64,000 nucleotides of DNA, taken from Sporosarcina sp. P2. Lineage in GTDB: Bacteria; Bacillota; Bacilli; Bacillales_A; Planococcaceae. The DNA is taken from assembly GCF_002743255.1 (NCBI RefSeq), contig NZ_PDYY01000015.1, positions 21,694-85,693 of the forward strand, in the 5' to 3' direction. Below the pieces are notes generated by a model, which was not told where the DNA came from, did no database searches, and saw only the letters and a program-made list of their open reading frames with translations. Shown here in pieces: positions 56,185-64,000 of this stretch; the first letter of the stretch is position 1, and the number at the start of each line of letters is the position of its first letter. Made by a program: the position numbers and the translations under genes.

Positions 56185-56226
56185 TGGTGTAAATGCAAGT
56201 TCGAAACGATACGCGTGATGTTGGGC

Positions 56227-56372
56227 TGTGAGCGGTTGCGGGGTCTCTATGATCGCTTGTGCAGTGGCTATGACCGATTGGGAACCCGAATAGAGCGGAT
56301 CAGAGATGTCATAGAGCACATAACAATGTTCTAAGAGCACTTGAACAGATCAATGAGCGGCACCGCGATTGC
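56227..56372 (+). repeat. 21 bp-period tandem array D (7 diverged units)
   Basis: Unit cores TGTGAGC, TATGATC, TATGACC, ATAGAGC, ATAGAGC, TAAGAGC and AATGAGC start at 56227, 56248, 56269, 56290, 56311, 56332 and 56352: five exact 21 bp steps and a last step of 20 bp, as in the other arrays. Sequence conservation is lower, but the phase is kept. Between converging genes. Confidence 0.75.
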
Positions 56373-56416
56373 CCCCACTAACTCCTCACGAATTGAACAT
56401 CAGAACACAACAAAAA

Positions 56417-56543
56417 GTTGATCGTAAGTGCAAGGCGACTCGAGGAGGATCATGCCCGACAGGTGAGACAACTAAAGGAACGCAGTGACTAGTTGGCTCA
56501 ATGCGGGCCCTCCCGAACGCGTCCGCCTGGAACGTCGATCAAC
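56417..56543. repeat. Intergenic repeat element with terminal inverted repeats, copy 2
   Basis: A 127 bp segment bounded by GTTGATCG (56417-56424) and CGATCAAC (56536-56543). Read on the - strand it contains GTTCCAGGCGGACGC, then GAGCC, GTCTCACCTGTCGGGC and GAGTCGCC, similar to the interior of 7114-7291. No coding frame with a ribosome site. Confidence 0.6.
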
Positions 56544-56586
56544 GATGCCATCGCCTTTCCCATCTCTTCACTCTCCAATAAAAAGA

Positions 56587-56616
56587 AGAGACGATTCAAT
56601 TAAGAACCGTCTCCCC
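56587..56616 (-). terminator. Terminator of the DUF6501 gene
   Basis: GAGACGATTC and GAACCGTCTC arms around AATTAA; on the - strand followed by TTCTTTTT. Confidence 0.75.
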
Positions 56617-56628
56617 TTCACTATCTAT

Positions 56629-56826
56629 TCACTCAAAATACGTCTTATAATATCCGCCGACCTTGCCTGAATTGTCTACGACAAAGATAAACTCTTCCGT
56701 TTCATTCTTCACTTCATAGGTCTTCCCCACTGTCAACATATTACTAACCAAATACTTCGCAGCATCGGTATGGGTACACGTCACCGTCTTCAACGTAGGT
56801 TCATCCAACCATTGTAAATATGACAT
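56629..56826 (-). CDS. DUF6501 family small protein
   Basis: A protein of 65 residues with the family pattern VTCTHTDAAKYLVSN and GKTYEVKNETEEFIFVVDN, ending in GGYYKTYFE. Beta-rich, soluble. The family is widespread in Bacillales next to odhAB; no function is known. Confidence 0.75.
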   Translation of the reverse strand: MSYLQWLDEPTLKTVTCTHTDAAKYLVSNMLTVGKTYEVKNETEEFIFVVDNSGKVGGYYKTYFE

Positions 56827-56845
56827 AAAATCTCTCCTTCCCTAA

Positions 56846-56876
56846 ATAAAAGCGACCCGCTGATTAGCGGGTCACT
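56846..56876 (-). terminator. Terminator of odhAB
   Basis: AGTGACCCGCT and AGCGGGTCGCT arms around AATC on the - strand, followed by TTTTATTT. Confidence 0.88.
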
Positions 56877-56889
56877 TGGTGTGTGTTAA

Positions 56890-58113
56890 TTAAGAACCTA
56901 GTAGAAGGTCTTCAGGGTTTTCAAGCAACTCTTTAACCATCTTCAAGAATCCTACTGAATCTTTACCATCAATTACACGGTGATCGTAAGAAAGTGCAAC
57001 ATACATCATTGGGCGAATTTCAATATTGTCCCCAATAGCTACTGGACGCTTTTGAATTGTATGCATACCCAAGATTCCTACTTGTGTACCGTTTAGGATT
57101 GGAGTAGACAATAGTGAACCAAATACTCCACCGTTTGTAATGGTGAATGAACCGCCTGTCATATCAGCCATTGTCAACTTATTGTCGCGGGCTTTTTTCG
57201 CAAGTTCTCCGATAGACGCTTCGATTTCAGCAAAGCTCTTACGGTCTGCATCGACTACGTTTGGTACAACTAGTCCACCGTCAGTAGATACTGCGATACC
57301 GATATCGAAGTAGTTCTTCAACAGAATTTCATCGCCATCGATTTCAGAGTTAACATATGGATATTTCTTCAATGCTGCTACGACAGCTTTCGTGAAGAAT
57401 GACATGAAGCCTAGACGTACATCGTTTTGCTCGAAGAACTGATCTTTTTTGCGTGAACGAAGTTCCATCATTTTCGACATATCGATTTCATTGAAAGTCG
57501 TCAACATTGCTGTGGATTGTCTTACTTCAAGCAAACGCTTAGCGATTGTTTGACGACGACGAGTCATTTTCTGACGCGTAATACGGCCGTCATCCTTTGC
57601 TTCTGCTTTAGCAGCTGGTGCCGCAGGAGCTTTAGGTGCTGGAGCGTTGTTGTGAGCAGATACATCTTGCGCGCGGACGCGACCCATTGGATCAACTGGT
57701 GATACGTCTGCAAGATTGATACCTTTTTCACGAGCAAGCTTGCGTGCTGCTGGGCTTGCAATAGTGCGGTCTGAAGAAGAAGTTTCTTCCGTTGCAGCCG
57801 CTGCTGGAGCTGGTGTTACTTCTTTTTGTGCTGGTGCTGCTTCAGTTGCTTGTGGAGCTTGTTGTGCCGGCGCACCTGAACCTTCACCTACAATCGCGAT
57901 TACTTGGCCAACTTCAACTGTGTCGCCTTCTGCAGCCAATAGTTCGGATAACACGCCTGCTTCTTCCGAAATGACTTCGACGTTCACTTTATCTGTTTCC
58001 AATTCAACGATGAATTCACCTTTATCTACGTTTTCACCGGGTTGTTTTAACCATTTTGCAATTGTACCTTCTGTAATTGATTCTGCTAGTTCAGGTACTC
58101 TGATCTCTGCCAC
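56890..58113 (-). CDS. odhB: Dihydrolipoyllysine succinyltransferase (E2 of 2-oxoglutarate dehydrogenase)
   Basis: A protein of 407 residues: lipoyl domain with the modified Lys in [11 protein letters not shown] (about 42), Ala/Pro-rich linker, peripheral subunit-binding domain ([14 protein letters not shown], about 120) and catalytic domain ending in [16 protein letters not shown] with the catalytic His and Asp. It transfers the succinyl group to CoA in the TCA cycle. It is the second gene of odhAB. Confidence 0.96.
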   Translation of the reverse strand: MAEIRVPELAESITEGTIAKWLKQPGENVDKGEFIVELETDKVNVEVISEEAGVLSELLAAEGDTVEVGQVIAIVGEGSGAPAQQAPQATEAAPAQKEVTPAPAAAATEETSSSDRTIASPAARKLAREKGINLADVSPVDPMGRVRAQDVSAHNNAPAPKAPAAPAAKAEAKDDGRITRQKMTRRRQTIAKRLLEVRQSTAMLTTFNEIDMSKMMELRSRKKDQFFEQNDVRLGFMSFFTKAVVAALKKYPYVNSEIDGDEILLKNYFDIGIAVSTDGGLVVPNVVDADRKSFAEIEASIGELAKKARDNKLTMADMTGGSFTITNGGVFGSLLSTPILNGTQVGILGMHTIQKRPVAIGDNIEIRPMMYVALSYDHRVIDGKDSVGFLKMVKELLENPEDLLLGS

Positions 58114-58211
58114 AATAAATTCCTCCTCGTAGGTATACCGTTTTTCTAACGGGTAAGCTACTTTGTATAAGTAGTTTTACATGTAATGGTAAAGCTTACG
58201 TACTCGTTATA

Positions 58212-61022
58212 TCACTTTTTCAAGGCTTCTTCAATGATACGATTTTGTTCTTTTTTATGAGAAGCACCGTCACCTTCAGAAGGACTTGAACGCTTAATAC
58301 GTCCTACATAAGAAATGTCCTTACCGTCAGCTAATTTTTCTAGGTATGGATAAGCGAACGACCATGTACCCATGTTCTTCGGTTCTTCTTGTACCCATAC
58401 TAAATCTTTCGCTTTCGGGTATCGTGCAACGATTTCTTTAATTTTGTCGGATGGGAATGGATATAGCTGCTCTACACGTACAACGTGCAAGTAGTCAAAT
58501 CCTTTGCCGTCTTTGATCTTCTCAGCTAGGTCAATTGCCATCTTCCCGCTTGCAAACAAGATCTTTTTCACTTTTTCAGGTTTTGTTCCTGTGCCAGGTT
58601 GTTCAAGAACAGTCTTGAAGTGACCTTCCGTCAAGTCTTCAACATCTGCTCCAACGAGTGGGTGACGAAGTAATGACTTAGGTGTAGCAATCACTAACGG
58701 ACGTTCTGCTTCGCTGCCGAGAATCTTCGATTGACGACGTAGTACGTGGAAGTAGTTTGCTGCACTGGAGATATTCGCAACCGTCCAGTTGTTTTCCCCA
58801 CATAGCTGTAGGTAACGCTCAATACGTGAACTGGAGTGTTCTGGACCTTGTCCTTCAAATGCGTGTGGCAACAATAGCACGAGGCCGGATTGCTGGCCCC
58901 ACTTCGAATAACTTGAAGAGACGAACTGGTCGAACATGACTTGTGCCATGTTGGAGAAGTCTCCGTATTGCGCTTCCCAGATCGACATCGTTTTGTCTTC
59001 TTCCAAGTTATAACCGAATTCATATCCTACGATTCCTGCTTCAGATAATGGGCTGTTATACGCCACGAATGATGCATTAGATCCGCTAATATGATGCAAT
59101 GGAACAAGTTCTTCACCTGTTTTTTCATCATGTAAGACTAAGTGACGCTGTGCAAATGTACCGCGTTGGATATCTTGTCCAGACATACGGATTGGCTTAC
59201 CGTCTTGAATGATTGAACCGAATGCCAATTGCTCAGCATGTGCCCAGTCGATTTTCCCTTTACCTTTAAATGGCTCTAGGCGACGCTTCAAGATTTTATC
59301 CAATTTGTTGAAGACCGTAAATTCTGCTGGATACGTCAATAGCTCATCGTTCATTTGGCGAAGGCGTTCTTCCGCTACCCCTGTTTCGAGGTCTCGTGGA
59401 AGTCCGGCTAGTACTACTTCTGGAGTTTCATTAGAAACTTCAGGTGCGTCTGCTGATTGTTCTTTTACGTGATCGTACGCTTCTTGCATAGTGGCAATTA
59501 CCGACTTATCCATTTCCTTCACTTCTTCGTCTGTCAAGAGATTTTGCTCTACTAGACGCTGTCCGTAAATTTCACGAACTGTTGGGTGTTTATGGATTTC
59601 GTGGTACATCACTGGATTCGTCACTAGTGGCTCATCCATTTCATTGTGCCCATAACGACGGTAACCAATCAAGTCGATTAGAACGTCTTTACCGAACGCC
59701 TGGCGATATTCGAATGCCAATTGTGCAACAGCTAGTACTTCTTCTGGGTGATCTGCATTCACGTGGAATACAGGCACTTCAAAGCCTTTTGCTGGATCAG
59801 ATGCATAGTGTGTAGAACGGGAATCATAATATTCCGTCGTGAAGCCAATCGTGTTATTGGCGATGACGTGAACCGATCCGCCTGTTCTGAAACCGCGAAC
59901 GCGAGAGTAGTTGAATGATTCCGGAACGATACCTTGTCCTGGGAAAGCAGCATCGCCGTGTACTAAAATCGCGTACGCTTTATTTGTATCTTGTTGTGGA
60001 ATACCTGGGTTATCCGTGTTTTCCTGTGCAGCACGAGTCTGACCAGTAATCACTGGGTTTACCACTTCTAAGTGAGACGGGTTGTACGCAAGGAAGCGAT
60101 TCATCCCAGATTTCCCTTTATGAAGTGCGCCCATATGGTATTTCACGTCGCCGAACCAACCGCGAGTTACTTCAAGAGATCCGTCTTTTGGCAAGAACGG
60201 TGAAGCCGGTACGCCAGCGAATTCTGCAAACATCATTTCGTATGGTTTATTTAAGTTGTGCGTTAATACATTCAGACGTCCACGGTGAGCCATGCCGATT
60301 AGCACTTTTTCCATTTTCGCTTCTTCGGAAAGACGCATTAATTCATCGATTAAGACAACTAATGTATCCACCCCTTCGATAGAGAAACGTTTTGCTCCAA
60401 CAAATGTACGGTGAATGAATTTTTCGAAACCTTCAATTTCCGTCAAACGCTTAAGAAGTTGTTTTTTCTCGTCTCCTTGCATTTTTGACTGTACGTCACC
60501 GTTTTCAATTTTTGATTGAATCCAGTTACGCTCTGTTTCATCGATCAAATGAGAAAATTCATATGCAATGGAGCCCGTATAAAGGGACTTCAAGTAATTC
60601 ATTGCATCTAATCCATTTTCAACTGTCGCTGGAACATTTTTCAAGAACAAAGTTGCTGGTAATCCGACCAGATCGCTTTCTGTCAATCCATGATATGACA
60701 GTTCAAGACGGGATGTATCTTTAGGTCGATCGTTTAATGGATAAATGTCTGCTGCAAGATGCCCATAAGAACGAATAGCTTCAAGTAAAGAATAAACGGC
60801 AAGAACTTTACGCAAATCCGTTTGAGAACCTTGCGCTACGACTGCCTCTTGAACTGACTCATCCATCTGAGGCGCACCAAAATTCCTGAATAGCTCTGCT
60901 AAATCAGGATCTACTGCGTCTTGATCTGTTTTAAACAGATCGTACATTTCCATTACATACCCAAGGTTTGGACCCGAAAAATTAGAATACGGGGAACGAT
61001 GGGAATCCACATTGTTCGACAT
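58212..61022 (-). CDS. odhA: 2-oxoglutarate dehydrogenase E1 component
   Basis: A thiamine diphosphate enzyme of 936 residues that decarboxylates 2-oxoglutarate. IGMAHRGRLNVLTHNLNKP near 240 and GDAAFPGQGIV near 350 mark the ThDP and metal-binding site; the transketolase-like C-terminal half has QQSGLVLLLPHAFEGQGPEH. ATG 61022 follows GGAGG; a start six codons upstream would place the ribosome site inside the coding part. The odhA-odhB gap is 98 bp. Confidence 0.96.
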   Translation of the reverse strand: MSNNVDSHRSPYSNFSGPNLGYVMEMYDLFKTDQDAVDPDLAELFRNFGAPQMDESVQEAVVAQGSQTDLRKVLAVYSLLEAIRSYGHLAADIYPLNDRPKDTSRLELSYHGLTESDLVGLPATLFLKNVPATVENGLDAMNYLKSLYTGSIAYEFSHLIDETERNWIQSKIENGDVQSKMQGDEKKQLLKRLTEIEGFEKFIHRTFVGAKRFSIEGVDTLVVLIDELMRLSEEAKMEKVLIGMAHRGRLNVLTHNLNKPYEMMFAEFAGVPASPFLPKDGSLEVTRGWFGDVKYHMGALHKGKSGMNRFLAYNPSHLEVVNPVITGQTRAAQENTDNPGIPQQDTNKAYAILVHGDAAFPGQGIVPESFNYSRVRGFRTGGSVHVIANNTIGFTTEYYDSRSTHYASDPAKGFEVPVFHVNADHPEEVLAVAQLAFEYRQAFGKDVLIDLIGYRRYGHNEMDEPLVTNPVMYHEIHKHPTVREIYGQRLVEQNLLTDEEVKEMDKSVIATMQEAYDHVKEQSADAPEVSNETPEVVLAGLPRDLETGVAEERLRQMNDELLTYPAEFTVFNKLDKILKRRLEPFKGKGKIDWAHAEQLAFGSIIQDGKPIRMSGQDIQRGTFAQRHLVLHDEKTGEELVPLHHISGSNASFVAYNSPLSEAGIVGYEFGYNLEEDKTMSIWEAQYGDFSNMAQVMFDQFVSSSYSKWGQQSGLVLLLPHAFEGQGPEHSSSRIERYLQLCGENNWTVANISSAANYFHVLRRQSKILGSEAERPLVIATPKSLLRHPLVGADVEDLTEGHFKTVLEQPGTGTKPEKVKKILFASGKMAIDLAEKIKDGKGFDYLHVVRVEQLYPFPSDKIKEIVARYPKAKDLVWVQEEPKNMGTWSFAYPYLEKLADGKDISYVGRIKRSSPSEGDGASHKKEQNRIIEEALKK

Positions 61023-61208
61023 GTAATATAACCTCCACATTTGCCTATTGGCTTGTTGTGTTTATTTTCACTACTTCTATACAATAATAGCACGCAAACA
61101 TTAGAACTGAAAGGGATTAATCCTAATATGCGTAGTTTTCTGCAAAGTACTTGGAAATCCATTGAAAATTGCAGAAAACGACGTCAGTCAAGTACTCCGC
61201 GTACATTC

Positions 61209-62282
61209 TCATTTTTGGAACGACAAAATCAATTCCGCCATCTTTTCAGGTGTCTTCGGTTCTGTCGACTTTTCAATATTCGACAACAATCGAGCTTTTT
61301 CCTTCACAAGTTCATCAAATTGGTCTATAACGGACTGCACTTCGAATTGTTCTTCTTCTATTTGCAATGCCAGCCCTTTAGAAGCGAAATACTCCGCATT
61401 CAATATTTGATCGCCACGGCTTTTTGACGCTGCAAGCGGAACAAGCAACATCGGTTTATGGATCGCCAATAATTCGAATATTGCATTTGAACCCGCACGC
61501 GAGACTGCATAATCAGCAGCTGCAAGCAGATCAGGCAATGCATCGGTCACATATTCATACTGCACGTACCCCGCCACTGAAAGTCCTTCCACCACATTCC
61601 CTTTACCACATAAATGAATGATCTGATATTTCTCAAGTAACGCGGGTAATTCCTTGCGCACCGCTTCATTCAACACGGCGGAGCCTTGACTGCCTCCCAT
61701 AATAATGAATACCGGTTTTTCGGAATTCAGTCCCGTCTTTCGCAAGCCTTCTTGCCGACTGCCCATAAATAGCTCGGGACGAATGATCGGACCCGTACAC
61801 ATCGATTTCGCTGCAGGCACGTACTGCAACGTCTGTTCGAAGACCGTAAATATTTGCGAAGCAAACGGCAATGCCAACTTATTCGCAAGACCTGGCGTGA
61901 CGTCCGACTCATGTACGACGACCGGCACGTTCGCAAGCTTAGCTGCCATTACGACGGGCACTGAAACGAACCCACCTTTAGAGAAAATAATTTCCGGTTT
62001 CACTTTGCGAAGTATAGAGAGCGCCTGTAGTGTCCCGGCACCCACACGGAATGGATCCGTAAAATTCTTCAGCGAGAAATAGCGCCGTAACTTTCCACTT
62101 TGAATTGCATGATATACCACTTCAGGATGGCCATCCGCGATCAGTTCCTTTTCGATTCCTTCGTGCGAGCCAATATAATGCACACTATACCCTTTACCCA
62201 AAAAAACGGGAATTAACGCCTGATTGACGGATACGTGTCCTGCTGTACCGCCACCTGTTAATACGACTACCGGTTGCTTCAT
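61209..62282 (-). CDS. murG: UDP-GlcNAc:undecaprenyl-PP-MurNAc-pentapeptide GlcNAc transferase
   Basis: A glycosyltransferase (GT28) of 357 residues that makes lipid II on the inner face of the membrane. TGGGTAGHVSVNQAL near 10-24 is the N-terminal G loop, FSKGGFVSVPVVMAA the second, and IMGGSQGSAVLN plus SRAGSNAIFELLA form the UDP-GlcNAc site. The gene stands alone, outside a division/cell wall cluster, so the genome may have a second murG or this may be the only one. It is divergent from the MATE gene. Confidence 0.93.
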   Translation of the reverse strand: MKQPVVVLTGGGTAGHVSVNQALIPVFLGKGYSVHYIGSHEGIEKELIADGHPEVVYHAIQSGKLRRYFSLKNFTDPFRVGAGTLQALSILRKVKPEIIFSKGGFVSVPVVMAAKLANVPVVVHESDVTPGLANKLALPFASQIFTVFEQTLQYVPAAKSMCTGPIIRPELFMGSRQEGLRKTGLNSEKPVFIIMGGSQGSAVLNEAVRKELPALLEKYQIIHLCGKGNVVEGLSVAGYVQYEYVTDALPDLLAAADYAVSRAGSNAIFELLAIHKPMLLVPLAASKSRGDQILNAEYFASKGLALQIEEEQFEVQSVIDQFDELVKEKARLLSNIEKSTEPKTPEKMAELILSFQK

Positions 62283-62368
62283 TCATTCCATCCTTCCTTA
62301 TGCGTTGTCTACTATATTTCATGCTACAATAGTCAAAGTGAAAAAAATTAGTAGAGGAAATCAAAACT

Positions 62369-63727
62369 ATGACTACTGCAACGAAACCTTTGCAACAAAA
62401 AACATCTATTTTCATTAAGATTATGATTCCCATTGTCATCACGCAAGTCGCACTTTATTTGATGTCGTTCTTCGATATCCTCATGACGGGACGCTATGAT
62501 ACGTTTCACTTAGCGGGCGTGACCATCGGCAGTTCCTTCTGGATACCGGTCTATACCGGCCTTTCTGGAATTCTGATGGGCCTTACCCCTATTATCGCAC
62601 AGCAAATCGGTGCGAAGAATAAAAAGGATGTCCGTCCTACTGTCCAGCAAGCATTATACGTATCTCTCGCTCTTTCGGCAATCATTTTCATATTAATCCA
62701 TTGGGTCGTGTTACCCGCCATTACTAGAATGCCGCTAGATTTGCCGGTTATTGAAGTAGCATCCGCCTACTTGACCGGTATGAGCATCGGATTAGTTCCA
62801 CTCATGGCCTATACCGTATTACGCTCATTCTTTGACGCACTTGGCGCAACCCGTGTCTCCATGTTCATCATTCTGTTATCCGCACCGATCAATATTGTAT
62901 TGAACTATCTATTGATTTTCGGTAATTTCGGTTTTCCCGAACTGGGTGGTGCAGGTGCAGGATATGCATCCGGCTTTACGTACTGGCTCGTATTCCTCAT
63001 CGCGGTGCTCATCGCCTGGTCATCTCGCCACTTTAAGGAATATACGCTGTTTAGTAGTTGGCAAAGAATCTCTTTGCGCAAATGGAAAGAAATTTTACTT
63101 ATCGGTGTGCCGATCGGTCTATCCATTTTTGTCGAGACGAGTATCTTCTCCGTTGTGACATTATTGATGAGCAGCTATACCGCACAAGTTATCTCGGCTC
63201 ATCAGATTGCGCTTAATTTCACGTCTCTCCTGTATATGGTGCCGTTGAGCGTCTCAATGGGTACAACGATATTAGTCGGGCAGTCGATTGGTGCGAAAAA
63301 AGCTAAAGATGCACGGGAATATACATATCTCGGCATAGCGTTCGCGGTTGCATTTAGTTTCTTATCCATATTCATTTTACTGATGTTTCGTGAGTCGATT
63401 GCTTCTATGTATACGACGGACACAGCAATTATTACACTGGCCGTGCATTTCTTCCTCTACGCTGCACTATTCCAGTTATCGGATGCTGTGCAAGCGCCGA
63501 TCCAAGGTGCATTGCGTGGTTATAAAGACGTAACGATGACGTTCCTAGTCGGCGTCGTGTCGTTCTGGCTCATTGGGTTGCCTACTGGATTCGCACTTGC
63601 ACGCTATAGCGAACTCGGCGCATATGGCTACTGGGTTGGCCTCATTGTCGGTTTGGCAGTGGGTGCAGTGATTCTTTCGTTTAGATTACGTTATATACAG
63701 AATAAGTATCGTGAAGTTGAATCATGA
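62369..63727 (+). CDS. MATE family efflux transporter
   Basis: A membrane protein of 452 residues with 12 predicted helices in two homologous halves (MSFFDILMTGRYDTFHLAGV in the first, VIGQSIGAKK-type segment LVGQSIGAKKAKDARE in the second). It is probably a Na+- or H+-driven drug or metabolite exporter. AGAGGAAA precedes the ATG. A terminator follows. Confidence 0.92.
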   Translation: MTTATKPLQQKTSIFIKIMIPIVITQVALYLMSFFDILMTGRYDTFHLAGVTIGSSFWIPVYTGLSGILMGLTPIIAQQIGAKNKKDVRPTVQQALYVSLALSAIIFILIHWVVLPAITRMPLDLPVIEVASAYLTGMSIGLVPLMAYTVLRSFFDALGATRVSMFIILLSAPINIVLNYLLIFGNFGFPELGGAGAGYASGFTYWLVFLIAVLIAWSSRHFKEYTLFSSWQRISLRKWKEILLIGVPIGLSIFVETSIFSVVTLLMSSYTAQVISAHQIALNFTSLLYMVPLSVSMGTTILVGQSIGAKKAKDAREYTYLGIAFAVAFSFLSIFILLMFRESIASMYTTDTAIITLAVHFFLYAALFQLSDAVQAPIQGALRGYKDVTMTFLVGVVSFWLIGLPTGFALARYSELGAYGYWVGLIVGLAVGAVILSFRLRYIQNKYREVES

Positions 63728-63736
63728 CTAAATAAT

Positions 63737-63775
63737 AAGAGACCGATGGAGTTTTTATTCCATTGGTCTTTTTCG
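63737..63775 (+). terminator. Terminator of the MATE gene
   Basis: AGACCGATGGA and TCCATTGGTCT arms around an AT-rich loop, followed by TTTTTC. Confidence 0.85.
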
Positions 63776-63811
63776 TTGTAGTATACATTGTCATTACGGA
63801 GAACGAGTGAG

Positions 63812-63866
63812 AACGGTGCGAGTTTCGCTCATACATTCGTACAGGCGCTCATGATTCATGCGTATC
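63812..63866 (-). repeat. 21 bp-period array E, truncated by an insertion sequence
   Basis: GCTC starts at 63827 and 63847 (20 bp step) correspond to the two distal units of arrays B and C: GTGCGAGTTTCGCTCAT, then AGGCGCTCATGATTCATGCGTATC. In arrays B and C the next unit (CCGCTCTAT) follows at once; here the sequence changes after CGTATC at 63866. Confidence 0.8.
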
Positions 63867-64000
63867 TGAAGGTAGTATAAAAAGTGGACATAATCTAATG
63901 AGCGTGTTTGGATTAAAAGAACAAACAAACTGAATGGAGTGTGTCCACATGAGAAAACGAATTGATGATAATTTAAAGCGTCATCTGATTAAGTTAGTGG
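63867..64000 (+). mobile_element. Left end of an insertion sequence, partial
   Basis: The foreign sequence starts at TGAAGGTAGTATAAAAAG, directly where array E is broken, and is followed 82 bp later by a gene with transposase-like start. TG at the left end and the short leader are usual for IS elements such as those of the IS3 group, but the right end is outside the window and the family is not certain. Confidence 0.7.
63949..64000 (+). CDS. Start of a probable transposase gene, partial
   Basis: ATG 63949 follows GGAGTGTGTCC. The 17 residues visible (MRKRIDDNLKRHLIKLV) are basic and helical, as at the N-terminus of IS-encoded HTH proteins. The gene runs out of the window. Confidence 0.55.
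   Translation, partial: MRKRIDDNLKRHLIKLV

Noticed and set aside
56485..56670. Small + strand gene between telA and the DUF6501 gene
   Set aside because: It runs across the repeat element and a terminator and has no ribosome site.

Overview
Organism. The window reads as a chromosome segment of a Bacillota species of the family Planococcaceae, most likely Sporosarcina or a close relative. Strong AGGAGG-type ribosome binding sites, TTG and GTG starts, TTGACA/TATAAT-type promoters and the Bacillus-like gene order ccdA - ccdC - yneK - acnA - yneP - yneQ - yneR - plsY - parE - parC support this. No rRNA or tRNA gene was seen.

Layout. 0-9 kb: an SOS-controlled Y-family polymerase, a heterodimeric ABC exporter, the ccdA/thioredoxin/ccdC cytochrome c maturation genes, the DUF1659-DUF2922-YvrJ trio and a SCO1-type lipoprotein. 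9-21 kb: lytic transglycosylase, nicotinamidase, aconitase and topoisomerase IV. 21.3-33.3 kb: one long catabolic operon (acyl-CoA ligase, two hot-dog hydratase subunits, thiolase-fold protein plus DUF35 partner, two acyl-CoA dehydrogenases, aldehyde dehydrogenase, transporter, EtfB and EtfA). Its composition matches aldolytic side-chain degradation in steroid catabolism better than ordinary beta-oxidation. 33.5-41.3 kb: an accessory, decayed zone with a large unrecognised HTH protein, a 1.65 kb defective Tn3-family element with 38 bp inverted repeats, a LysR/cupin pair and long duplicated intergenic modules. 41.4-50 kb: IDI-2, the molybdate ABC transporter with a YvgK-like regulator, AI-2E, LCP and MFS proteins. 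50-63.7 kb: an ABC-F protein, the replication terminator gene rtp, a lipoprotein, csp, xpaC/telA, odhAB, murG and a MATE pump. An insertion sequence begins at the right edge.

Main discovery. The window appears to hold the chromosome replication terminus. A clear homologue of the Bacillus subtilis replication terminator protein RTP lies at 51.9-52.3 kb. A conserved 34 bp motif resembling RTP-binding Ter sites occurs three times on the + strand (35.7, 40.5, 40.8 kb) and once on the - strand upstream of rtp (52.3 kb). This is the opposed arrangement of a fork trap. A dif-like XerCD site (41.28 kb) lies inside the trap, and the dominant gene orientation switches from + to - at about the same point. 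The three + strand Ter motifs sit in modules that copy the rtp upstream region, with the same 77-78 bp distance from the Ter core to a Shine-Dalgarno sequence, but have no intact rtp after them.

Second discovery. Five intergenic arrays of a degenerate unit with an almost exact 21 bp period (two helical turns, core ATAGAGCG or ATGAGCG, usually 7-8 units) are dispersed through the window, all next to gene 3' ends. One of them is cut by the insertion sequence at the right edge. A separate two-copy intergenic element with short terminal inverted repeats is also present.
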